A DNA stretch of 22,105 nucleotides, taken from the NCBI GenBank assembly GCA_043777755.1, contig JAYWHK010000222.1:1-22105 (forward strand), in the 5' to 3' direction. Below are positions 1-7,600 of this stretch, in pieces. The notes under the pieces were generated by a model. That model was not told the DNA's origin. It saw only the letters and a program-made list of their open reading frames with translations, and made no database searches. The stretch comes from CANHEE01 sp043777755 (GTDB lineage Bacteria > Bacteroidota > Bacteroidia > Chitinophagales > Saprospiraceae). The stretch's first letter is position 1. Every line of letters starts with the position of its first letter. The translations under genes were made by a program, and so were the position numbers.

Positions 1-134
1 AAATTATTTAACTTATTTTTCAAGCAATAATAACGCTTTTTTTTAAGACTTTTCTTCTTGAATTAGGGAAATGACATTGGACTAAAGTCGCCCTTACAAA
101 GGTTTAAATCACAAAAATTTTAAAAGAACCAAAT
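1..134. other. Intergenic edge region, no gene seen
   Basis: This AT-rich stretch lies downstream of the minus-strand thioredoxin-like gene. I see no coding frame and no convincing terminator hairpin. The only structured piece is a 10-bp palindrome, GACTAAAGTC, at 80-89. Confidence 0.5.
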
Positions 135-1571
135 TTATTTTCCACTTTCTTTTAATTTCTCTGCATCTATCTTTATAATTTCGTCCATGACGGTATCTAA
201 TTGGTCGGCTTCGATTTTTTTCATTACTATTTTGTGGTCTTTGTCCATGATATAGACCTGCGGCGTACTTTTTACATAATATTTATCAGGATATTTTGAA
301 AACAAATACGTATCAGCGGTATTTATCCAGTTCATACCAGGATTGTCTTTGATGTATTTCCAACATTCTGGTACTTTATCGGTGACTTTGTTACAGACAG
401 AAATCATCGTTATTTTGTTAGTTTTGCTCCATTTGTCCCAGAATTTTGATAATTTAGGCATTTCTTTTTGGCAATGACCGCAATCTGGTGCCCAGAAAAG
501 TAAAATTGTATAAGGTGTTTTGAAGTCATACAAACGAACTTTTGTACCGTCTTCTTTTTCCAAAACAAGGTCTTGACCAATTTTTCCAAGTAAAGTTGGT
601 TCTAAATCTTTGGCATTTTTTATAATTTTATCCAATTCGTCTTTTTCAATCCAAGAAGTACATTCGCCTTTTTCGTAATATTCACGAGCGATATGGACGT
701 AAAGGGCATCTTGACCTACGATGTTGGATTTTGCATAAGCGTTCAACAAAGAAATCAAGTAATATTTGTAACATTCTGGCTGTTTTTTTGCCAATTTTAG
801 GATAACATCAACCGCTTTTATCAAAGAATCAGGATGCTGAACCGCCAATTTGTTCAAATAATAATCAGTGCGGTTGTGCAAAATTGGTGTGCGAATCAAA
901 CGCTCGTCGTTGAAATCAAAATTGTCAAAAAAGTGGTCTTTGTACCAAAAATAGCGGTAGTTTTGGACTTCTTTTTCTGTTCCCTTAAACTCAGGAACTT
1001 CAATATCTAAAGAACCTTTCAAGATTAAAGCGGTTAAAGTTCCCTTGTTTTTTTCAATCAAATTGCGTTGATAATCTTTTACTTCTTTGTCAAAGCCATC
1101 TAATTTTTCTTGTAAAGGCTTGATTTTGACCAAATTAGCACTGTCTTTTTTGATGTCAGCTTTGATTTTTTCGGCTTCATCTCGTTTTTTTCCAAGCCAC
1201 TGCATATAGTTGTAAAAAAGCTCATTGTCAGGTGAACCTTTAACTTTGCATTTGTCCACGGGCAACTTAGCATCGGTTGTTATCGCAAAATGTTGTTCGC
1301 CTTTGCTCACCAAAACCTGAAAAAATTGTTTGTCAGGCAAGGTAATAATCAAATACATACCACCGTCCAAGGCTTTATCGCCTTTAAAAACAAACCAACC
1401 ATTGTTGTCCACCGTTACGGTATCTTTGATGTATTGTTTGTCGCCAAAATGGTAGCCCAAAAGCAATTGTTTTTCAGTATAATTGTCCAATTTGACTCGG
1501 ATTTCATAGCCATCTTTTGCAAAAAGTACGTTTGCAAAGCAAAAAAACAAAAATGAATAAATGAATTTCAT
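135..1571 (-). CDS. TlpA-like thiol-disulfide oxidoreductase with DUF4369/DUF5106 (copy 2 of a tandem pair)
   Basis: A 478-residue exported redox protein. Residues 1-18 form a Sec signal peptide (basic start, hydrophobic core, ending VLFA before KDG). About 20-115 resembles DUF4369, about 125-175 is charged and likely coiled coil, and about 200-320 resembles DUF5106 with its NFDFNDERLIRTP segment. From about 330 comes a thioredoxin fold with active site CGHC (C364, C367) and a cis-proline at P437 in STPQVY. Family knowledge: such Bacteroidota proteins act in the periplasm or at the outer membrane on thiols or disulfides; the substrate is unknown. The gene starts 18 bp after the stop of its paralogue at 1590-3017, so it is probably the second gene of one transcript. 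The two copies align almost without gaps and place the active-site residues at identical positions. The N-terminal domain assignments are pattern-based and less certain than the thioredoxin fold. Confidence 0.9.
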   Translation of the reverse strand: MKFIYSFLFFCFANVLFAKDGYEIRVKLDNYTEKQLLLGYHFGDKQYIKDTVTVDNNGWFVFKGDKALDGGMYLIITLPDKQFFQVLVSKGEQHFAITTDAKLPVDKCKVKGSPDNELFYNYMQWLGKKRDEAEKIKADIKKDSANLVKIKPLQEKLDGFDKEVKDYQRNLIEKNKGTLTALILKGSLDIEVPEFKGTEKEVQNYRYFWYKDHFFDNFDFNDERLIRTPILHNRTDYYLNKLAVQHPDSLIKAVDVILKLAKKQPECYKYYLISLLNAYAKSNIVGQDALYVHIAREYYEKGECTSWIEKDELDKIIKNAKDLEPTLLGKIGQDLVLEKEDGTKVRLYDFKTPYTILLFWAPDCGHCQKEMPKLSKFWDKWSKTNKITMISVCNKVTDKVPECWKYIKDNPGMNWINTADTYLFSKYPDKYYVKSTPQVYIMDKDHKIVMKKIEADQLDTVMDEIIKIDAEKLKESGK

Positions 1572-1589
1572 TGTTAAAATATTAAAATG

Positions 1590-3017
1590 TTAATTTTTTA
1601 ATTTCTCTGCATCCATTTTGATAATCTCGTCCATGACGGTATCCAATTGGTCAGCAGCAATTTTTTTCATAATAATTTTATGGTTTTTGTCCAAAATATA
1701 GACCTGCGGCGTTCCTGTTACATAATATTTAGTAACATAAGCAGAACGCAAGTAAGTATCAGAAGTTTGCAACCAATCCATGCCTGGATTTTCTTTGATG
1801 TATTGCCAACATTGAGGCACTTTGTCTTGAATTTCGTTGCAAACACCGACCATTGAGATTTTGCCTGTTTTGCCCCATTTTTCCCAAAATTTGATGACTG
1901 CAGGCATTTCTTTTTTGCAATGTCCGCAGTTTGGCGACCAAAAAAACAACATCGTGTAAGGTGTTTTCAAATCGTAAAGCCTAATTTTTGAGCCATCTTC
2001 TTTTTCTAAAAGGAGGTCAGCACCGATTTTACCAAGCAAAGTTGGTTCTAAATCTTTGGCATTTTTAACGATTTTATCCAATTCATCTTTTTCAATCCAA
2101 GAAGTACATTCGCCTTTTTCGTAGTACTCACGGGCAATGTGAACGTAAATACCGTCGTGTCCAACAATTTTGGAATTGGCATAATTGTTCAAAAGATTTA
2201 CCAAATAATATTTGTACGTTTCGGGTTGTTTTTTTGCCAAATTCAAAATCACATCAACCGCTTTTATCAAAGAATCGGGATGTTGTACCGCCAATTTATT
2301 CAAATAATAATCAGTTCTATTGTGCAAAAAAGGTGTTCGCAACAAGCGGCCATCGTTAAAATCAAAATGGTCAAAAAAGTGTGCTTTGTACCAAAAATAG
2401 CGATTTGTTTGTACTTCTTTTTCTGTTCCTTGAAATTCTGGTACATCAACGTCCATCGAACAATTGAGCATCAAAGCAGTCAAAGTTCCTTTGTTTTTTT
2501 GAATCAAATTGCGTTGGTAATCTTTGACTTCTTTGTCAAAATTATTCAATTTTGCTTGTAAAATCTTTACTTTTTCAATATTTGCGCTATCTTTTTTGAT
2601 TTCAGCCTTGATTTTTTCAGCTTCTTCTCGCTTTTTTCCCAACCAGTGCATATAACTATAAGATAATACATTGTCGGGAGAACCTTTGATTTTACATTTT
2701 TCAATCAGCGATTTTGCATCAGATGTTACCGTGAAATGCTGTTCATCTCTGCTTACCAAAATTTGCAAATACTCTTTTTCTGGCAAAGTAATAATCAAAT
2801 AAACACCGCCATCTAATGCTTTTTCACCTTTAAAAACAAACCAGCCTTTATCATCTATTGTTACCGTATCTTTGATGTACTGTTTATCGCCCAAATAAAA
2901 TCCCAATACCAGCTTTTTATCAGCATAATTGTCTAATTTTACTCGGATTTCGTAGCCATCTTTTGCAAAAAGTACGTTTGCAAAGCAAAAAAACAAAAAT
3001 GAATAAATGAGTTTCAT
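1590..3017 (-). CDS. TlpA-like thiol-disulfide oxidoreductase with DUF4369/DUF5106 (copy 1 of a tandem pair)
   Basis: A 475-residue paralogue of the gene at 135-1571, with the same architecture: Sec signal peptide (residues 1-18, one residue different from the other copy), DUF4369-like region, charged coiled-coil linker, DUF5106-like region, and a C-terminal thioredoxin fold with CGHC (C364, C367) and cis-proline P437 in GTPQVY. Expected role: periplasmic or outer-membrane thiol-disulfide exchange; the partner is unknown. It is the promoter-proximal copy, with a TAAATTTG -7 box about 27 bp upstream of the ATG on the minus strand. The neighbourhood (pgk upstream) gives no functional clue. The divergence between the copies sits mostly in the linker and around the active site (FWSPNCGHCKKEMP here, FWAPDCGHCQKEMP in the other), which would fit different redox partners, but that is inference. 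Confidence 0.9.
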   Translation of the reverse strand: MKLIYSFLFFCFANVLFAKDGYEIRVKLDNYADKKLVLGFYLGDKQYIKDTVTIDDKGWFVFKGEKALDGGVYLIITLPEKEYLQILVSRDEQHFTVTSDAKSLIEKCKIKGSPDNVLSYSYMHWLGKKREEAEKIKAEIKKDSANIEKVKILQAKLNNFDKEVKDYQRNLIQKNKGTLTALMLNCSMDVDVPEFQGTEKEVQTNRYFWYKAHFFDHFDFNDGRLLRTPFLHNRTDYYLNKLAVQHPDSLIKAVDVILNLAKKQPETYKYYLVNLLNNYANSKIVGHDGIYVHIAREYYEKGECTSWIEKDELDKIVKNAKDLEPTLLGKIGADLLLEKEDGSKIRLYDLKTPYTMLFFWSPNCGHCKKEMPAVIKFWEKWGKTGKISMVGVCNEIQDKVPQCWQYIKENPGMDWLQTSDTYLRSAYVTKYYVTGTPQVYILDKNHKIIMKKIAADQLDTVMDEIIKMDAEKLKN

Positions 3018-3043
3018 TGTTAAATTATTAGAGTGGTGTACAA

Positions 3044-3051
3044 CAAATTTA
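3044..3051 (-). promoter_or_regulatory. Candidate -7 box for the thioredoxin-like pair
   Basis: Read on the minus strand this is TAAATTTG, a match to the Bacteroidota -7 consensus TAnnTTTG, 26 bp before the ATG at 3017. No clear TTTG -33 element lies at the usual 19-21 bp spacing, so the call rests on the -7 box and its position. Confidence 0.5.
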
Positions 3052-3095
3052 CATCGAATTACAAAAAATTTGTCCCTGTGTAAGTTTTTTTATAA

Positions 3096-3150
3096 TTCGA
3101 GAGTCGAGAGTCGAAAAATTAGTCTTTATTTTCGACTTTCGACTCTCGAA
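3096..3150. repeat. Inverted repeat built from a 7-bp direct repeat
   Basis: Arms 3096-3117 and 3129-3150 pair over 22 bp with one mismatch around an 11-nt loop. Within the left arm the heptamer GAGAGTC is repeated head to tail (3100-3113). The element sits between pgk (ending at 3248) and the thioredoxin-like pair. No T-tract follows on either strand, so a simple intrinsic terminator is unlikely. Confidence 0.8.
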
Positions 3151-3247
3151 ATTACGAAGAATTTGACAAGAATCTCAGAGCTATAGAAATAAACTGTAAA
3201 TTTGTTATACACCCAATGTTAGAACCTTGGATCTAAGTCGAAAAAAA

Positions 3248-4450
3248 CTATTTCAAAATCGCCGCTACTCCTGGCAATTCTTTTCCTTCTAAAAATTCCA
3301 ACATTGCGCCACCGCCTGTCGAAACAAAAGAAACACGGTCGCCATAGCCAGCGTTGTTGATTGCCGAAGCCGAATCACCACCACCAATCAAAGAAAAAGC
3401 TCCATTTTCAGTAGCAGCTACAACCGCTTCTGCGATGGCATTTGTACCTTTTGCAAAAGTTGGAAATTCAAAAACACCCATTGGCCCATTCCAAAGCACT
3501 GTTTTTGAGTTTTTTACGACTTCTGAAAACGCCACAATCGTATCTGGTCCAATGTCCAAACCTTCCCAGCCGTCAGGAATTTCACCCGCTTTTGAAACTA
3601 AGGTATTCGCTGTATTGCTAAAATCGTCAGCACAAAGATTGTCACTTGGCATATAGATATTTTTACCTTTTTCAGCGGCAAGTGCCATGATTTCCTTGGT
3701 TTTTTCCATACGGTCAGGCTCGCAAAGTGAATTTCCGATGTTTCCACCATTTGCTTTTACAAAAGTATAAGTCATACCGCCGCCGATAATGATGTTGTCC
3801 GCCAAATCCAATAATTTTTCAATCAACATGATTTTATCAGATACTTTTGCACCACCCAAAATCGCAGTCAAAGGACGAGCGGGATTGTCCAAAATCTTCT
3901 GTCCGTTGGCTACTTCCGCTTCCATCAAATAACCAAAACATTTATTTTCTTTTGAAAAAAACTGCGCAACAGTTGTTGTCGAAGCGTGCGCACGGTGCGC
4001 AGAACCAAAAGCGTCATTCACATAAACGTCACCAAATTTTGACAGTTTTTCAGCAAATTCGACGTTTCCTTTCTTTTCTTCTTTATAAAAACGGGTATTT
4101 TCCAATAAAAGCACTTCGCCAGCTTTCAAATCAGCCGCCATTGCACTTGCTTTTTCGCCAATGGTTTCATCGCAAAACTGAACCTCACGACCCAAAACTT
4201 CGGAAAGATGTTTTACGATATGGCGCAAAGTGAATTTTGCATAGTCTATTGTTCCATCTGGCAATAACTTTTCGTCAGGACGACCAAAATGCGACATCAG
4301 AACAATCGCTCCGCCATCGCTCAGAATCTGTTTTAAAGTGGGCATTGCTGCTTGAATACGAGTGTCGTCAGTAATGTTGAATTGTTTGTCTAAAGGAACG
4401 TTAAAATCGACACGCACCAATGCTTTTTTTCCGTTAAAATTAATTTTCAT
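3248..4450 (-). CDS. pgk: Phosphoglycerate kinase
   Basis: Glycolytic and gluconeogenic kinase that transfers the acyl phosphate of 1,3-bisphosphoglycerate to ADP in the cytoplasm. At 400 residues it has the usual bacterial length, and the family landmarks appear in order: LVRVDFNVPLD near the N-terminus, LMSHFGRPDEK, NDAFGSAHRAHAS, AILGGAKVSDKI, NIIIGGGMTYTFVKA, VLWNGPMGVFEFPTFAKGT, and the C-terminal nucleotide-binding SLIGGGDSASAINNAG and STGGGAMLEFLEG. No residue is conspicuously missing. It is a single-gene unit divergent from the large exported protein at 4646; a possible -7 box lies about 95 bp upstream. Nearby glycolytic genes are absent. No clear terminator was found within the 230 bp downstream. 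Confidence 0.98.
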   Translation of the reverse strand: MKINFNGKKALVRVDFNVPLDKQFNITDDTRIQAAMPTLKQILSDGGAIVLMSHFGRPDEKLLPDGTIDYAKFTLRHIVKHLSEVLGREVQFCDETIGEKASAMAADLKAGEVLLLENTRFYKEEKKGNVEFAEKLSKFGDVYVNDAFGSAHRAHASTTTVAQFFSKENKCFGYLMEAEVANGQKILDNPARPLTAILGGAKVSDKIMLIEKLLDLADNIIIGGGMTYTFVKANGGNIGNSLCEPDRMEKTKEIMALAAEKGKNIYMPSDNLCADDFSNTANTLVSKAGEIPDGWEGLDIGPDTIVAFSEVVKNSKTVLWNGPMGVFEFPTFAKGTNAIAEAVVAATENGAFSLIGGGDSASAINNAGYGDRVSFVSTGGGAMLEFLEGKELPGVAAILK

Positions 4451-4458
4451 AAAAGTCT

Positions 4459-4498
4459 GATTGAATTGTTAGAATGTTGAATTGCTAAATTGTTGCTA
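4459..4498. repeat. Degenerate 8-bp tandem repeat in the pgk leader
   Basis: Four successive 8-bp units, TGTTAGAA, TGTTGAAT, TGCTAAAT and TGTTGCTA, occupy 4467-4498, with a weaker unit before them. The array lies 8-48 bp upstream of the pgk start codon, inside the leader predicted from the -7 box at 4544-4551. The units are imperfect, so this is a visual call. Confidence 0.5.
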
Positions 4499-4543
4499 AC
4501 CGAAGAATTTAATTACACAACATATCATTTAATAAATTTAACG

Positions 4544-4551
4544 CAAAAATA
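4544..4551 (-). promoter_or_regulatory. Candidate -7 box for pgk
   Basis: On the minus strand this reads TATTTTTG, matching TAnnTTTG. It would give a leader of roughly 85 nt. No good -33 element was found at normal spacing, so confidence is low. Confidence 0.35.
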
Positions 4552-4615
4552 CAATAATTATTTATTTTTGCTTGTTAATATTCTTTTAAAACTTAAGTGT
4601 TAAAGAAAAAGAGTT

Positions 4616-4623
4616 TATATTTG
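4616..4623 (+). promoter_or_regulatory. Candidate -7 box for the 1,527-residue gene
   Basis: TATATTTG matches the Bacteroidota -7 consensus and lies 22 bp before the ATG at 4646, implying a leader of about 16 nt. A 17-bp sequence at 4574-4590 just upstream recurs exactly at 14048-14064, also upstream of a promoter. The -33 element is weak. Confidence 0.6.
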
Positions 4624-4645
4624 CACAAAATAAAATTATTAATAT

Positions 4646-7600
4646 ATGAATATTCAAACATTTGTTGTTTTAGCTAAAAAAATGCTCACCTTATTTTTTA
4701 TTTTTTTTAGTATTTTAGCTTTTGGGCAAAGGACAGAAAAATTTTCTGAGGATAAAACGGAATTCATCAAGCAGATGGAAGAAATGATGAAGCAATCCAA
4801 AAATAATGAGATGAGCAACATCATGGACGACTTCAAAAAGCTCTATAAAAATGGATATTTCAACGATGCGCAAATGACAGCATTGATTGAAACAAGTAAC
4901 CTCATGCAAGTGCAAAGATTGCCGCCGAATCCGTATTTTAAAGACTACTTAAAAGTATTGATGGTTTTGAAAAAAAGCGAATTTGGTGATGTGCGTTTTG
5001 ACAAATGGCACGCTATTGTCAATGCGATGTTGAACGATATTGAAAAGCGACGCATTGCGCCCGTAGAGGTTTTTCTTGAATTTTCTTTTGATTTTTTTGA
5101 CAAAAATGCTTTGCGTCATTCTTCGGGCGGCACAAGTTGGTATGCCAATGCCAAAGAGTTTGAGCTAAAATATGAAGATAAAAAACCTACTATCTATTTT
5201 GAAAAATTTGATTTGATAGCTAAAGCTAAAAAAGATTCTACTGTGATTTTGGGAACTTCGGGTATTTATTTCCCAACGGAAGAGGTCTTTAAAGGCAAGT
5301 CAGGAAAAGTATCTTGGACTCGTTTCAAGGATTATGAAGATGTATATTGTACTTTTCAAAGTGATTATACAGTTGATACTAAAAAAAGTATTTATGATGT
5401 AGCAAAAACTACCTTACACTATCCTGCACTTTTTCCTGATAAAGACATTGAAGGGCAATTTGAGGAGAAAATCGTCACTGAAAACGTCAGTGAAGCATCT
5501 TATCCTCGTTTTAAGTCTTTTAATAATTTATTGAAAATCAATAACTTAGGTCAAGGTATTCAATATGTTGGTGGATTTCGATTGGAAGGAACTACGGTTC
5601 GTGGTTTTGGTAGCAAAGACCGAAAAGCAAATATTTTTATTGTTGATGAAAAATTACGACAAAAATTTAGAGCGTCTTCGGAGCTTTTTTCTATTAGAAA
5701 AGGGGATCGAATTGTAGGGGAGAGTGTCGAAACCGTTATTTATTTTGGCAAAGATTCTTTGTTTCACCCTTCTGTAAATTTCCGTTTTGAAATTCCCAAA
5801 AGAGAGCTTCGTCTTTCTCGTGGTTCTCGTGGTTCTGACCGAAATCCATTTTATGATTCTTACCATAAAAATAACATTGACTCAGATAAAATTGACTGGT
5901 ATTTGGAAAAGGATTCCATCGTTATTGGTGAGAAAAACTTTACAACAGGTGGTATTACGACTCGTGTAGAAATGGAATCGTTCAAATATTACAATGATGC
6001 AGATTACCGCCGTATTCAAAGTACGGGTAGCACGAATCCCATTGCGGTATTGAAACTTGTTTATAATGAGCAGCAAAAAACAGTTATTGATGCCCTTATT
6101 TTTGCAAAAAGATTGAATCCGAATTTTGATGTCAAACAAATTCAAAGTTTGTTGTATGACCTTGTTGGAAAGGGGTTTATCAATTTTGATGCTGATAATC
6201 AGTTGATTACGATTCGAGATAAAGTATTACACTACGCCGATGCGAGTTTGAAAAAAGTGGATTTTGATGCTTTGAAAATCGTTTCAGAATCTGAAAAATC
6301 AAACGCTTGGTTTAATCTTGCTGACAAAAAACTCAATATTCAAGGTGTAAGCAGCATGGAATTGAGTACCAAACAGCAAGTTGGTTTCCGACCTTTGAAT
6401 GGAAAAATCCAAGTCAAAGAAAACCGTAATATGGATTTTGCAGGCAAAATGTTTTGTGGCTACACAACTATGATTGGCAAAGATTACCGTTTTGATTATG
6501 ACAAATTTCAAGTAGATATGGATTCTGTCCGCTATTTCGATATTTTTGTGCCGTCAGGAGAATTGGATAAATTAGGACAACCTGTTGCCAAAGGTATTAA
6601 CTCTCGAATCGAATATGCCAACGGCGTTTTGTTGGTAGATGCGCCAAATAATAAATCAGGTCGTGACGACATTAATATGTTCCCATCTTTTCAAAGTCGA
6701 GGAAATTCTTATGTTTTTTATGATAAAAAAATAACACAAGACAGTGTTTATCGCCGTGATTCTTTTTATTTCAAACTGGACAAATTCAGCTTTAATCATG
6801 CCGATAATTTTGTAAGAGAAGATGTTTTATTCAAAGGAGAAATGAAATCAACCAATATTTTTCCTGATTACAAAGAAGTTTTATCTATTCAAGAAGACAA
6901 TTCCTTGGGTTTTAAAACCAATACGCCTCAGCCAGGCGGCTATCCTGCTTATCAAGGAAAAGGTAATTTTAAAGGACAAATCTTACTTTCAAATAAAGGT
7001 TATCAAGGCAAAGGAATTATCAATTATATTGGTGCAACCATCAATTCTGAGGATATTATTTTTAAGCCAAAACAAATGTTGGCTTCTGCAAAAAAATTCG
7101 ACCTCGAAGAAGACCGTGTCAGTGCGGTAAAAGTTCCTCAGGTAAAAGGCGAAGATGTGAATATTGATTGGCGACCATACCGAGATAGTATGTATATTAC
7201 GACCAAGGAAAAACCATTTGCCATGTTCAAAGCAAATGACCACACGCTGAAAGGTACAATCATCTTGACTCCTCGAGGTGTTCGTGGTCGTGGACTGATG
7301 GACTGGACAAAAGGTGCGATGACTTCTCGTTTGTTTTCTTTTGGTGCAAACTCAACAGAAGCCGATACGATGAATATGCAAATCAAGGTTGTTGGTGCAA
7401 ACGCTTTGGCTTTTGATACAAAAAATATTTCTGGAAAAGCGGATTTTGATGAGCAGATTGGACGTTTTAAAGCCAATTCTGATAAAATTTCGACGACAAT
7501 GCCTTACAATCAATATTCAACTTCCATGTCTGAATTTAGCTGGGACATGAAAAATGAAACGGTAACATTTAAGTCCGATGATAAGAAATTAGCAACCTTC

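Noticed and set aside
2139..2561. 140-codon open frame on the plus strand inside the thioredoxin-like gene
   Set aside because: It is antisense to a well-supported gene, has no promoter, and its residue make-up is the expected shadow of AT-rich coding DNA.
3096..3150. Intrinsic terminator for pgk
   Set aside because: The hairpin is about 100 nt past the stop codon and has no T-run on the minus strand after the stem.
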